A stretch of DNA of 64,000 bases from the NCBI RefSeq assembly GCF_003205835.1, contig NZ_CP029773.1, forward strand, positions 1,706,501 to 1,770,500. The letters run 5' to 3'. Source of the stretch: Stenotrophomonas maltophilia (lineage in GTDB: Bacteria > Pseudomonadota > Gammaproteobacteria > Xanthomonadales > Xanthomonadaceae). The notes under the pieces were generated by a model that was not told the DNA's origin, did not search any database, and was given only the letters and a program-made list of their open reading frames with translations. Position numbers and translations under genes: made by a program. This document shows positions 23,384-32,334 of this stretch, in pieces (position 1 is the first letter of the stretch; every line of letters starts with the position of its first letter).

Positions 23384-24808
23384 ATGCCCCAAGCCCAGTC
23401 CGGCGCCGCCTCCCACGGCGGCGAGAACACTGCGTTCATTGTCCTGATCAGTTGCGTGGCCACCCTCGGCGGTTTCCTGTTCGGCTTCGACAGTGGTGTC
23501 ATCAATGGCACGGTCGATGGCCTGCGCCAGGCCTTCAACTCCAGCGAGGCCGCGCTGGGCTTCGAGGTGGCTTCGATGCTGCTGGGCTGCGCGATCGGTG
23601 CCTTCCTGGCGGGCTGGCTGGGCGACCGCCTGGGGCGTCGCGGTGTACTGATCGTCTCGGCGCTGATGTTCCTGGTTTCGGCGCTGGGCGCCGGTGCCGC
23701 CCATGCTTCCTGGCTGTTCATCGCCGCCCGCGTGCTCGGCGGCTTCGCCGTAGGCGCGGCCAGCGTGATGTCACCGGCCTACATCGCCGAGGTGGCCTCG
23801 GCGCGCTATCGCGGTCGCCTGGCCACGGTGCAGCAGATGGCGATCATCTGTGGCCTGTTCGCGGCCTTCCTCAGCAATTACCTGCTGGCCCGCGCCGCCG
23901 GCGCCTCGACCGAGCCGTTGTGGCTGGGCCATGAGGCCTGGCGCTGGATGTTCTGGATGCAGGCGCTGCCGTCGGGGCTGTTCCTGCTGTTGTTGCTGGT
24001 GATTCCGGAGAGTCCGCGCTTCCTGGTGCTGAGGGGGCGGCAGGCGCAGGCGAGGGCGGTGCTGGCCCGGCTGTATGGCGAGGGCGCCGCAACGGCCAAG
24101 CAGGCCGAGATCGAGGCGAGCCTGGCCCAGGACCAGCACAAGCCGCGCTTCAGCGACCTGCGCAGCAAGGCCACCGGCAGACTGCGCCCGATCCTCTGGG
24201 TAGGCATTGGCCTGGCCATGTTCCAGCAGCTGGTGGGCATCAATGTGGTGTTCTATTACGGCGCGGTGCTGTGGCAGGCGGTGGGCTTCTCGGAAAGCGA
24301 CGCGCTGCTGATCAACGTGCTGTCCGGCGCGCTGAGCATCGGCGCCTGCCTGCTGACGGTGCTGCTGATCGACCGCATCGGGCGCAAGCCACTGCTGTGG
24401 ATCGGCTCGGTTGGCATGTCGGTGGCGCTGGTGCTGATGGTGGTGGCGTTTGCCAGCGGCAGCCTGGCCGATGGGCGCCTGCAGCTGTCCGATGGCATGG
24501 GCCGGCTGGCGCTGGTCGCCGCCAATGTCTACGTGGTGTTCTTCAACATGTCCTGGGGCCCGGTGATGTGGGTGATGCTGGGCGAGATGTTCCCGAACCA
24601 GATCCGCGGCCCGGCGTTGGCCGTTGCCGGCGCGGCGCAGTGGACCTCGAACTTCGCGATCACCGTGACCTTCCCGATGCTGCTGGCCGGCATCGGCCTG
24701 GCCGGGGCCTACGGCATCTACGCTGTCGTTGCGATCCTCTCGATCTTCTTCGTGGTCCGCTGCGTGCGCGAGACCAAGGGCAAGGAGCTGGAGCAGATGG
24801 AAGGCTGA
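23384..24808 (+). CDS. Sugar porter (MFS, GalP/XylE-like)
   Basis: A 474-residue sugar:proton symporter with 12 membrane segments. Hallmarks are GFLFGFDSGVINGT in segment 1, DRLGRRG, PAYIAEVA and RGRL in the N half, PESPRFL at the central loop, then QQLVGINVVFYYG in segment 7, DRIGRKPL and ETKGKELEQME at the C end. The substrate is probably a hexose such as glucose or galactose, inferred from the QQLxGIN motif. The start ATG has AGGA 9 bases upstream. Confidence 0.9.
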   Translation: MPQAQSGAASHGGENTAFIVLISCVATLGGFLFGFDSGVINGTVDGLRQAFNSSEAALGFEVASMLLGCAIGAFLAGWLGDRLGRRGVLIVSALMFLVSALGAGAAHASWLFIAARVLGGFAVGAASVMSPAYIAEVASARYRGRLATVQQMAIICGLFAAFLSNYLLARAAGASTEPLWLGHEAWRWMFWMQALPSGLFLLLLLVIPESPRFLVLRGRQAQARAVLARLYGEGAATAKQAEIEASLAQDQHKPRFSDLRSKATGRLRPILWVGIGLAMFQQLVGINVVFYYGAVLWQAVGFSESDALLINVLSGALSIGACLLTVLLIDRIGRKPLLWIGSVGMSVALVLMVVAFASGSLADGRLQLSDGMGRLALVAANVYVVFFNMSWGPVMWVMLGEMFPNQIRGPALAVAGAAQWTSNFAITVTFPMLLAGIGLAGAYGIYAVVAILSIFFVVRCVRETKGKELEQMEG

Positions 24809-24860
24809 CGTTGCCCGGCTTCGGTTGCATCCTGTTGGCGCCTGGTTGTCCCGAGTTTGA

Positions 24861-25038
24861 GGGGGCAGGCCGCCCTCTCCAGGACACGCAAAAGCCCATC
24901 CATGGTGCTCGATGGCGCCTTGCTCGCGTGCGCTGTCCTGCGCACTCGGCAAGACCAGGGTTGGGCTCCTGCCCAACCCGTCGGGCGCATGCGCCCAACC
25001 CATGGCGCCAACGGTCCTGGAGAGGGCGGCCTGCCCCC
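24861..25038 (-). repeat. Long hairpin H (178 bp)
   Basis: Perfect 25-bp outer arms at 24861-24885 and 25014-25038 (beginning GGGGGCAGGCCGCCC). The interior 24882-25017 is repeated inverted in hairpin I. It is followed by CTCCTGACAGTTTC, the inner boundary motif. The 600-bp gap 24809-25410 holds no gene, only these two elements and a terminator. Confidence 0.83.
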
Positions 25039-25138
25039 TCCTGACAGTTTCATGGTGCGTGCGGACGCGGCGAAGCGCTGGTCGGTTGTTGCCGGGGGCG
25101 CAGGAAACCGTCCAGAGCCGGTGGGGTCACCCAGGGCG

Positions 25139-25274
25139 GGACCGTTGGCGCCATGGGTTGGGTGCATGCGCCCGACGGGTTGGGCAGGAGCCCAACCCTG
25201 GTCTTGCCGAGTGCGCAGGACAGCGCACGCGAGCAAGGCGCCATCGAGCACCATGGATGGGCTTTTGCGTGTCC
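25139..25274 (+). repeat. Long hairpin I, inverted copy of the core of H
   Basis: This 136-bp segment is the reverse complement of 24882-25017 with one visible difference (G to A). Its outer left flank (GGGTCACCCAGGGCGG) no longer pairs well with the right flank, so its outer stem has decayed while the core is intact. AAACCGTCC precedes it. Confidence 0.82.
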
Positions 25275-25364
25275 AGGCCGGGGTGGCCTGCCCCCTCCCG
25301 CGCAGGAACAGGGAGGCGCTACTGCGACCAGGCCGACCGATGCCAATGCAATCCCGGAAAACAG

Positions 25365-25391
25365 AAAAGCCCGCACAAAGGCGGGCTTTTT
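25365..25391. terminator. Terminator downstream of tRNA-Glu
   Basis: GCCCGC (25369-25374) pairs with GCGGGC (25381-25386), with A residues on one side and five T residues on the other. It works on the minus strand for the tRNA and possibly both ways. Confidence 0.8.
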
Positions 25392-25410
25392 CGGTTCCTG
25401 CTGCGGCGAC

Positions 25411-25485
25411 TGGCGCTCCCTAGGGGACTCGAACCCCTGTTTTAGCCTTGAGAGGGCCACGTCCTAACCACTAGACGAAGGGAGC
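25411..25485 (-). tRNA. tRNA-Glu(CTC)
   Basis: A 75-nt cloverleaf: acceptor GCTCCCT, D-arm GTCTAGTGGTTAGGAC, anticodon loop CTCTCAA (anticodon CTC), T-arm GGGGTTCGAGTCCCC, discriminator G and encoded CCA. It is transcribed away from pcnB from the promoter at 25517-25545. Confidence 0.95.
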
Positions 25486-25516
25486 GTAACTGTGTCGCTG
25501 CCGAGGCAGGAGCGCT

Positions 25517-25545
25517 AGTATATGCACCTCGATGCCATTGGGCAA
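25517..25545 (-). promoter_or_regulatory. Promoter of tRNA-Glu
   Basis: On the minus strand TTGCCC (25545-25540) and TATACT (25522-25517) are spaced by 17 bp. The start would be about 25 nt before the tRNA. It overlaps the first codons of pcnB on the other strand. Confidence 0.65.
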
Positions 25546-26917
25546 TCCCGAAACTTCAACCGGAAGCGCCAACATCATTTCCCCTGCTACATCACCGTTC
25601 AGCCTGCGCGTCATCCCGCGCGACCAGCACACGATCTCCCGCAAGGACATCAGCCCGAACGCCCTGCGCGTGCTTTATCGCCTGCGCGATGCCGGCTTCG
25701 GCGCCTACCTTGTCGGCGGTGCGGTGCGCGATCTGCTGGTCAATGGCCAACCCAAGGATTTCGACGTGGCCACCGACGCCACGCCCGAACAGGTCAAGCA
25801 GTTGTTCCGCAACTGCCGCCTGATCGGTCGCCGGTTCCGCCTCGCCCATGTGGTGTTCGGCCGCGAGATCATCGAAGTCGCCACCTTCCGTGCCAACAGC
25901 GATGACGGCAGCGGCGACCGTGAGATGGAAAACGGCATGCTCGTGCGCGACAACGTGTACGGCACCATCGAAGACGACGCCGTCCGCCGCGACTTCACCT
26001 GCAACGCTCTGTACTACGCCATCGAGGACTTCTCGGTGCGCGACTACACAGGCGGCTTTGAAGACGTGCAGGCGCGCCTGATGAAGCTGATCGGCGACCC
26101 CGAACAGCGCTACCGCGAGGATCCGGTACGCATGCTGCGTGCGGTGCGCCTGGCGGCCAAGCTCGGCTTCCAGATCGAAGAGGGCACCGCCGCGCCGATC
26201 CCGCGCCTGGCCGACCTGCTCAATGAAGCCGCGCCGGCACGCCTGTTCGAGGAAGTGCTCAAGCTGTTCCTGTCCGGGCACGGCGTGGCCAGCTTCGAAG
26301 GCCTGGAGCGCTACGGCCTGCTGGATGTGCTGTTCCCGGAAAGCGCCAAGGCGCTCAAGTCCAACCGCACCGGCGCGCTGCGCCGCATGCTGGTTGAAGG
26401 CCTGGCCAACACCGATGCGCGCGTGGCCAACGACGAGCCTGTCTCGCCCGCGTTCCTGTTCGCGCTGCTGCTGTGGCCGGCCTACTGTCGCGCGCAGGCG
26501 ACCCTGCTCAAGCAGGGCGTGGCGCCGGAAGAAGCGCAGCGTCGTGCCGCTGACCGCGTCACGGTGCAGCAGCTGAGCACCATCGCGCTGCCGCGCCGCT
26601 TCTCGCTGCCGATGCAGGAGATCTGGCTGCTGCAGTCGCGCTTCGGCTCGCGCCAGCGCAAGCGCGTGTTCCGCACCCTGACCCATCCGCGTTTCCGTGC
26701 TGCATTCGACTTCCTCAGCCTGCGCCAGGTAGCCTCGGCCGAACACGCCGCCGATGTTGAATTCTGGCGCGAGGCACAGGCACAGTCCGGTCGCGAACTG
26801 GAATCGTCGCTGGATGCGATGCACAGCGAAGAGGGTGACGACGAGAACGGGGCGCCGCGCAAGCGTCGCCGTCGCCGTCGTCGTCCGGGTGCCCCGGCCG
26901 GTGCAACGGGCGAGTAA
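25532..26917 (+). CDS. pcnB: Poly(A) polymerase I
   Basis: A 461-residue class II nucleotidyltransferase that adds 3' poly(A) tails marking RNA for decay. LVGGAVRDLLVNGQPKDFDV holds the GG and DxD catalytic motifs, IEVATFR and RRDFTCNALYY follow, and EDPVRMLRAVRLAAKLGF is the neck motif. The C-terminus is a basic tail of consecutive Arg and Lys (RKRRRRRRRP), as in E. coli PcnB. The ATG start has no clear ribosome-binding site. folK begins 3 bp after its stop, starting the pan operon run. Confidence 0.93.
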   Translation: MPLGNPETSTGSANIISPATSPFSLRVIPRDQHTISRKDISPNALRVLYRLRDAGFGAYLVGGAVRDLLVNGQPKDFDVATDATPEQVKQLFRNCRLIGRRFRLAHVVFGREIIEVATFRANSDDGSGDREMENGMLVRDNVYGTIEDDAVRRDFTCNALYYAIEDFSVRDYTGGFEDVQARLMKLIGDPEQRYREDPVRMLRAVRLAAKLGFQIEEGTAAPIPRLADLLNEAAPARLFEEVLKLFLSGHGVASFEGLERYGLLDVLFPESAKALKSNRTGALRRMLVEGLANTDARVANDEPVSPAFLFALLLWPAYCRAQATLLKQGVAPEEAQRRAADRVTVQQLSTIALPRRFSLPMQEIWLLQSRFGSRQRKRVFRTLTHPRFRAAFDFLSLRQVASAEHAADVEFWREAQAQSGRELESSLDAMHSEEGDDENGAPRKRRRRRRRPGAPAGATGE

Positions 26918-26920
26918 GCG

Positions 26921-27406
26921 ATGACCCTTGCCTGGATCGGCCTCGGCGCCAACCTCGGCGACGCGGCCGCCACCGTCGGCGCGGCGATTGCCGCGCTCGA
27001 CGACCTGCCCGGTACCCGCCTGCGCCAGGCCTCACGCCTCTACGCCACCCCGGCCTGGGGCAATGAAGACCAGCCACCGTTCGTCAACGCGGTGGCTGCG
27101 GTCGACACTACGTTGCCGGCCGATGAGCTGCTGCAGGCGATGCTGGCGCTGGAGCAGCGCTTCGGCCGCGTGCGCGACCCGTCGGTGCACTGGGGCCCGC
27201 GCGCGCTGGACCTGGACCTGCTGCTGTATGGCGCGCAGGAACTCGACCAGCCCGGGTTGAAGGTGCCGCACCCGTACATGCACGAGCGCGCCTTCGTGTT
27301 GGTGCCGCTGGCCGAAATCGCGCCGGATCTGGCCATTCCCGGCCACGGTCGCGTGCAGGATGCAGTGATGCGGGTGGATGCCTGCGGGATCGCGCCGTTA
27401 GGGTGA
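26921..27406 (+). CDS. folK: 6-hydroxymethyl-7,8-dihydropterin pyrophosphokinase
   Basis: A 161-residue enzyme of folate synthesis that transfers pyrophosphate from ATP to hydroxymethyldihydropterin. [11 protein letters not shown] at the N-terminus, [30 protein letters not shown] (substrate and Mg binding) and [15 protein letters not shown] are the HPPK signatures. It is packed between pcnB and panB as in many gammaproteobacteria. Confidence 0.95.
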   Translation: MTLAWIGLGANLGDAAATVGAAIAALDDLPGTRLRQASRLYATPAWGNEDQPPFVNAVAAVDTTLPADELLQAMLALEQRFGRVRDPSVHWGPRALDLDLLLYGAQELDQPGLKVPHPYMHERAFVLVPLAEIAPDLAIPGHGRVQDAVMRVDACGIAPLG

Positions 27407-27440
27407 TAATGGCCGGGTTATCTCCCCCGGTTATCAGCAC

Positions 27441-28256
27441 ATGAGCACCCACGCAGACAGCAAGCCCTGGACCGTTCCCGCCCTGGCCGAAGCCAAGCGC
27501 AATGGCCAGAAGCTGGTCATGTTGACCGCCTACGACGCCGGCTTCGCCCGCACCTTCGATGCCAACGGCGTCGACCTGATCCTGATCGGCGATTCGCTGG
27601 GCATGGTGGTGCAGGGCCATGATTCGACCCTGCCGGTAACCGTGGCGGACATGGTTTACCACACCCGCGCCGTGGCCCGCGTGCTGCAGCGTGCGCTGCT
27701 TGTGGCCGACCTGCCGTTCGGCGCCGATGCCACCCCGGAGCGCGCGCTGGATGCCTCGTTGCAGCTGCTGCAGGCCGGCGCTGAGATGGTCAAGATCGAA
27801 GGTGCCGGCTTCAAGGTCGACATCATCCGCTACCTGGTCGAGCGCGAGATTCCGGTCTGTGCGCATCTGGGCCTGACCCCGCAGTCGGTGCTGCGACTGG
27901 GTGGCTTCAAGATCCAGGGGCGTGGCGATGCCGCTCGCCAGCTGGTGGAAGATGCCAAGGCTGTGGTCGCTGCCGGCGCCAGCATCATGGTGCTCGAATG
28001 CGTGCCGACCCCGGTCGCCGCGGACGTGACCGCTGCGGTGGATGTGCCGACCATCGGTATCGGTGCCGGCCCGCAGTGCGACGGCCAGGTGTTGGTGCTG
28101 CACGATTTCCTTGGCCTGGACAGTGGCCATCGCCGTCCCAAGTTCGTCAAGGATTTCCTTGCCGAAGGCGGTTCGGTGGCCGGTGCCACCCGCGCCTATG
28201 CTGACGCCGTGCGCGACGGCAGCTTCCCCGACGAACAGCACGCCTACGCCCAATGA
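27441..28256 (+). CDS. panB: Ketopantoate hydroxymethyltransferase
   Basis: This 271-residue enzyme makes ketopantoate from ketoisovalerate and methylene-tetrahydrofolate, the first step of pantothenate synthesis. [39 protein letters not shown], and [11 protein letters not shown] are the expected substrate- and metal-binding blocks; [17 protein letters not shown] lies near the C-terminus. The stop overlaps the panC start (ATGA). Confidence 0.96.
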   Translation: MSTHADSKPWTVPALAEAKRNGQKLVMLTAYDAGFARTFDANGVDLILIGDSLGMVVQGHDSTLPVTVADMVYHTRAVARVLQRALLVADLPFGADATPERALDASLQLLQAGAEMVKIEGAGFKVDIIRYLVEREIPVCAHLGLTPQSVLRLGGFKIQGRGDAARQLVEDAKAVVAAGASIMVLECVPTPVAADVTAAVDVPTIGIGAGPQCDGQVLVLHDFLGLDSGHRRPKFVKDFLAEGGSVAGATRAYADAVRDGSFPDEQHAYAQ

Positions 28257-29092
28257 TCCAGACCTTCAACGAGCTCGGCGCTCTGCGCGGGCAGATCGCC
28301 CAGTGGAAGCGCGAGGGCCTGCGCGTGGCGCTGGTGCCGACCATGGGCAACCTGCATGGGGGCCACCATTCGCTGGTGACCCTGGCCCGCCAGTATGCCG
28401 ACAGGGTGGTGGCGAGCATCTTCGTCAACCCGACCCAGTTCGGGCCGAACGAGGACTTCAGCCGCTACCCGCGCACGCCCGAGGCCGACGTGGCCGGGCT
28501 GGAGCAGGTCGGCTGCGATGCGGTGTGGCTGCCCAGCGTCGAGGCGATGTACCCGCTGGGCGTGGACAAGACCACGCGCATGCACGCGCCCGGCGTCAGT
28601 GAAGTGCTGGAAGGCGCCAGCCGACCGGGTCACTTCGACGGTGTCTGCACCGTGGTCGCACGCCTGTTCCTGCAGGTACAGCCCGACGTGGCCGTGTTCG
28701 GCCGCAAGGACTACCAGCAGCTTGCCGTGATCAAGCAGATGGTGGCCGAGCTGTCGTTCCCGATCCAGATCGTTGGTGCGGAGATCGTGCGTGACGAGGA
28801 TGGCCTGGCCAAGAGTTCGCGCAACCAGTACCTGAGCGCCGAACAACGCCCGGTCGCGACCACCATCCACCGCACCCTGATGGGCATGCGCGAGGGTTAT
28901 GTCGCCGGGCAGGCACGCGAGCGCATCGAGGCCGATGCCACCGCTGCGCTGCAGGCCGCCGGTTTCCAGGTCGACTACGCCGTGTTGCGCACTCCGGAAC
29001 TGGCCGAGCCGACCTTCGACGGCGGTGGCCGCGTGGCGCTGATTGCCGCGCGGCTGGGCACCACCCGCCTGATCGACAACCTGGAGTTCTGA
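28253..29092 (+). CDS. panC: Pantothenate synthetase
   Basis: A 279-residue enzyme of the nucleotidyltransferase superfamily joining pantoate and beta-alanine with [17 protein letters not shown] is its HIGH-type motif, [20 protein letters not shown] follows, and [12 protein letters not shown] holds the KMSKS-type loop. It is coupled to panB by a 4-bp overlap. Confidence 0.96.
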   Translation: MIQTFNELGALRGQIAQWKREGLRVALVPTMGNLHGGHHSLVTLARQYADRVVASIFVNPTQFGPNEDFSRYPRTPEADVAGLEQVGCDAVWLPSVEAMYPLGVDKTTRMHAPGVSEVLEGASRPGHFDGVCTVVARLFLQVQPDVAVFGRKDYQQLAVIKQMVAELSFPIQIVGAEIVRDEDGLAKSSRNQYLSAEQRPVATTIHRTLMGMREGYVAGQARERIEADATAALQAAGFQVDYAVLRTPELAEPTFDGGGRVALIAARLGTTRLIDNLEF

Positions 29093-29158
29093 GCCGCATG
29101 CGGCTCCGGGGCGCCCGCAATGGGCGCCTCTCGCCATCCCACGGACGGGAGACCGGAA

Positions 29159-29656
29159 ATGAACACCCCCACCACTGATACCGGCCGCCTTGCCCAGGCT
29201 TCGATCCTGGCGGTGCTGGCCGCCGGCATGCTGCCGGCGCAGCTGTTCGGCGGCCTGCTGTTCGCATTGGACCTCGGGCGTACACCGGTGCCGGCACTGA
29301 TCGGTGGCGGGCTGATGTTCGTACTGGCGGTCTGCAATGCCATTGCCGTGCTGTTGCCGATGGCGCTGATCCTGCAGTCTCAGCAGCGCCTGCGCCAGGT
29401 CGGTTTCGTCCTTGTGGGGTTTGGCCTGGGCGCGCTGGCCATGGCCACCTGTGCCTGGCCGGGCGACGACAGCGGCCCGCTGCTGCAGCGCCTGCGTTAC
29501 GTCGATACATTCGATGTGATCAGCTATGCCATGCAGGTGCTGGCTGCGGGAGGCTTCGGCCTGGTCGCTGGGTTGGCCTTCCATGCGGTGTTCCGGCTGT
29601 CCCTGGAAGGCAGTTTCGGCCATGCCGCGCCGCTGCCGCCGGGCGAGCGCGCCTGA
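29159..29656 (+). CDS. Small membrane protein of unknown function within the pan cluster
   Basis: A 165-residue protein with four predicted membrane segments, for example ASILAVLAAGMLPAQLFGGL, LIGGGLMFVLAVCNAIAVLL, VGFVLVGFGLGALAMA and MQVLAAGGFGLVAGLAF. It resembles DUF4149-like small membrane proteins in layout, but I cannot assign a family. The ATG has GGGAG upstream. It sits between panC and panD, with panD having its own likely promoter. Confidence 0.75.
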   Translation: MNTPTTDTGRLAQASILAVLAAGMLPAQLFGGLLFALDLGRTPVPALIGGGLMFVLAVCNAIAVLLPMALILQSQQRLRQVGFVLVGFGLGALAMATCAWPGDDSGPLLQRLRYVDTFDVISYAMQVLAAGGFGLVAGLAFHAVFRLSLEGSFGHAAPLPPGERA

Positions 29657-29684
29657 ACGGCCTTCAGCGTCCTGCTGCAGCCCC

Positions 29685-29712
29685 CTGACGATGGCCAAGC
29701 GGGTGCTAGAAT
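29685..29712 (+). promoter_or_regulatory. Likely promoter of panD-pgi
   Basis: CTGACG and TAGAAT are spaced 16 bp apart, with a TG extended -10 element just before TAGAAT. It lies 31 bp before the panD ATG. Confidence 0.5.
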
Positions 29713-29743
29713 CCGCTCTTTCCTTTGCCGTTGCAGCGCCCCC

Positions 29744-30124
29744 ATGCACCTGTCCCTGCTCAAGACCAAGATCCACCGCGCCACCGTCACCCATTCCGAG
29801 CTGAACTACGAAGGCTCGATCGCCATCGATGACAACCTGCTGGCTGCCACCGGCATCCGCGAGTTCGAGCAGGTGCACATCTGGGACGTGACCAACGGTG
29901 CGCGCTTCTCGACCTATGCCATCCGCGCCGAAGCAGGCAGCGGCGTTGTCTCGCTCAACGGTGGCGCCGCGCGCCACGTGCAGGTCGGTGACATCATCAT
30001 CATCGCCGCGTTCGCCAGCATGACCGAGCAGGAAGCTGACAGCTTCAAGCCGAAGCTGGTGTACGTTGATGGCAACAACCAGATCTCCCACACCAACGAC
30101 ACGATCCCGACACAGGCCGCATGA
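29744..30124 (+). CDS. panD: Aspartate 1-decarboxylase
   Basis: This 126-residue pyruvoyl enzyme makes beta-alanine for pantothenate. The self-cleavage site is Gly24-Ser25 in [34 protein letters not shown]-like [12 protein letters not shown], and [17 protein letters not shown] match the family. A cleavage factor (PanZ) is not visible here. The stop overlaps the pgi start by 4 bp. Confidence 0.96.
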   Translation: MHLSLLKTKIHRATVTHSELNYEGSIAIDDNLLAATGIREFEQVHIWDVTNGARFSTYAIRAEAGSGVVSLNGGAARHVQVGDIIIIAAFASMTEQEADSFKPKLVYVDGNNQISHTNDTIPTQAA

Positions 30125-31635
30125 CAACGAACAACGGATTCGACTCGCTGCATTCCCACGCCCAGCGCCTGAAGGGCGCAAGCATTCCCAGCCTGCTCGC
30201 CGCCGAACCCGGCCGTGTACAGGACCTGGCGCTGCGGGTCGGTCCGTTGTATGTCAATTTCGCCCGGCAGAAATACGATGCCGCGGCGTTGCAGGCGCTG
30301 TTGGCGCTGGCGGCCGAGCGTGATGTCGGTGGTGCGATCACGCGCCTGTTCCGCGGCGAGCAGGTCAACCTGACCGAAGGCCGCGCCGCGCTGCACACCG
30401 CGCTGCGTGGCGATGTGGTCGATGCGCCGGTGGCGGCCGAGGCCTATGCCACCGCGCGCGGGATCCGCCAACGCATGGGCGTGCTGGTGCGCGCGCTGGA
30501 AGACAGTGGCGTGACCGATGTGGTCAGCGTCGGCATCGGTGGATCCGACCTCGGTCCGCGCCTGGTCGCCGATGCGCTGCGCCCGGTCACCGGTGCGCGC
30601 CTGCGCGTGCATTTCGTGTCGAACGTGGACGGCGCCGCCATGCAGCGCACGCTGGCCACGCTGGATCCGGCGAAGACCGCCGGCATCCTCATCTCCAAGA
30701 CCTTTGGTACGCAGGAAACCCTGCTCAACGGTCAGATCCTGCACGACTGGCTGGGCGGCAGCGAGCGCCTGTATGCCGTCAGCGCCAATCCGGAACGTGC
30801 CGCCAAGGCCTTCGCCATCGCCGCCGATCGTGTACTGCCGATGTGGGACTGGGTCGGTGGCCGTTATTCGCTATGGTCGGCGGTCGGTTTCCCGATCGCG
30901 CTGGCGATCGGCTTCGAGCGCTTTGAGCAGCTGCTGGAAGGCGCCGCGCAGATGGATGCGCATGCGCTGGATGCACCGCTGGAGCGCAACCTGCCGGTGC
31001 TGCACGGCCTGACCGATATCTGGAACCGCAACCTGCTGGGCCATGCCACGCATGCGGTGATGACCTACGACCAGCGCCTGGCGCTGCTGCCGGCCTACCT
31101 GCAGCAACTGGTGATGGAAAGCCTGGGCAAGCGCGTGCAGCGTGATGGCCTGCCGGTCACCACTGACACCGTGCCGGTGTGGTGGGGCGGGGCGGGCACC
31201 GATGTGCAGCACAGCTTCTTCCAGGCGCTGCACCAGGGCACCAGCATCGTTCCGGCCGACTTCATCGGCTGCGTGCACAACGATGATCCCTACACGATCA
31301 ATCACCAGGCCCTGCTGGCCAACCTGCTTGCACAGACCGAGGCGCTGGCCAATGGCCAGAGCAGCGACGATCCGCACCGCGATTACCCGGGCGGCCGCCC
31401 GAGCACGCTGATCCTGCTCGACGCGCTGACCCCGCAGGCGCTGGGTGCGCTGATCGCCATGTACGAACACGCCGTGTACGTGCAGTCGGTGATCTGGAAC
31501 ATCAACGCGTTCGACCAGTTCGGTGTCGAGCTGGGCAAGCAGTTGGCCAGTGGCCTGTTGCCGGCGCTGCAGGGCGAGGATGTGGCCGTTGCCGATCCGA
31601 TGACCCGCGAGATCCTGGCGCAGCTCAAGCGCTGA
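30121..31635 (+). CDS. pgi: Glucose-6-phosphate isomerase
   Basis: This 504-residue enzyme interconverts glucose-6-phosphate and fructose-6-phosphate. [15 protein letters not shown] is the sugar-phosphate loop, [13 protein letters not shown] follows, [19 protein letters not shown] is the second signature, and the catalytic His and Lys regions are in [10 protein letters not shown] and [14 protein letters not shown]. It is somewhat shorter than the 549-residue E. coli enzyme. The unusual partner is panD, with which it is translationally coupled. Confidence 0.96.
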   Translation: MTTNNGFDSLHSHAQRLKGASIPSLLAAEPGRVQDLALRVGPLYVNFARQKYDAAALQALLALAAERDVGGAITRLFRGEQVNLTEGRAALHTALRGDVVDAPVAAEAYATARGIRQRMGVLVRALEDSGVTDVVSVGIGGSDLGPRLVADALRPVTGARLRVHFVSNVDGAAMQRTLATLDPAKTAGILISKTFGTQETLLNGQILHDWLGGSERLYAVSANPERAAKAFAIAADRVLPMWDWVGGRYSLWSAVGFPIALAIGFERFEQLLEGAAQMDAHALDAPLERNLPVLHGLTDIWNRNLLGHATHAVMTYDQRLALLPAYLQQLVMESLGKRVQRDGLPVTTDTVPVWWGGAGTDVQHSFFQALHQGTSIVPADFIGCVHNDDPYTINHQALLANLLAQTEALANGQSSDDPHRDYPGGRPSTLILLDALTPQALGALIAMYEHAVYVQSVIWNINAFDQFGVELGKQLASGLLPALQGEDVAVADPMTREILAQLKR

Positions 31636-31642
31636 GGTTCTG

Positions 31643-31760
31643 GTGCCGGCCAGCGGCCGGCACTACAGGTGGTCCTGTCTTCTGGTAGTGCCGGCCGCTG
31701 GCCGGCATTCTGGCGATGCCTTCACCGTTCACGAGGGTGCCGGCCAGCGGCCGGCACTAC
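31643..31760. repeat. SMAG palindromes, three copies
   Basis: Copies of the GTAGTGCCGGCCGCTGG type lie at 31643-31666 (inverted), 31685-31707 and about 31737-31760 (inverted). They fill the gap between convergent pgi and the response regulator gene. Confidence 0.85.
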
Positions 31761-31764
31761 CCCG

Positions 31765-32334
31765 TCATCGGCTCGGGTCGCGCTCCGGGCTCGGCCGCTT
31801 GGCCAGCTTGCGCTGCAGTGAGCGCCGGTGCATGCCGAGCAGGCGCGCGGCCGCCGACACATTGCCACCGGTCTCGTGCATCGCCTGCTGGATGTGTTCC
31901 CACTGCAGGCGGCTGATCGGCGTCATCGCATCGGGCACTTCCATTTCGCCATCGTCGGCCGGGCCGTCGTCTTCCTCGCCGAGGGCGCGCAGGATCATCG
32001 GCACCGTGGCCGGCTTCGGCAGGTAGTCATCGGCGCCAAGCTTGATCGCCTCCACGGCGGTGGCGATGCTGGCGTAGCCGGTCACCAGCAGGATCCGCAT
32101 GTCCGCGCGCAGGGCGCGCAATGGCTGGATCAGGGACAGGCCGGAATCGCTGCCCAGCTTCAGGTCGATCAGGGCGAACGCCGGCGGATGCTGCCGGGCC
32201 AGCGCCAGTGCGCTGGCGGCATCCTGTGCGGTCTGGGTTTCAAGTCCCTTGCGCGCCAGGCTGCGCTGCAGGGTGCGCAGGTACAGCTCGTCGTCGTCGA
32301 CCAGCAGGCCAAGGGTGGAGTGATGCAGGCTCAT
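31765..32334 (-). CDS. Redox response regulator, RegA/PrrA/ActR-type
   Basis: This 189-residue regulator has a receiver domain (acidic pair DDD near residue 13, phospho-acceptor Asp57 in LIDLKLG, the Thr in LLVTGYA and Lys in LPKPA) and a Fis-type helix-turn-helix (IQQAMHETGGNVSAAARLLG, HRRSLQRKL). The same layout is found in RegA/PrrA/ActR, which control respiratory, nitrogen and carbon genes. The start overlaps the kinase stop (ATGA). Confidence 0.9.
   Translation of the reverse strand: MSLHHSTLGLLVDDDELYLRTLQRSLARKGLETQTAQDAASALALARQHPPAFALIDLKLGSDSGLSLIQPLRALRADMRILLVTGYASIATAVEAIKLGADDYLPKPATVPMILRALGEEDDGPADDGEMEVPDAMTPISRLQWEHIQQAMHETGGNVSAAARLLGMHRRSLQRKLAKRPSPERDPSR

Noticed and set aside
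24809-25410. A gene between the sugar porter and tRNA-Glu
   Set aside because: The open frames seen on both strands are mirror images of each other caused by the 136-bp inverted repeat and show no protein-like pattern.
29159-29656. An extended start for the membrane protein at 29120
   Set aside because: The added 13 residues (MGASRHPTDGRPE) are not membrane- or signal-like, and GGGAG lies just before the inner ATG at 29159.
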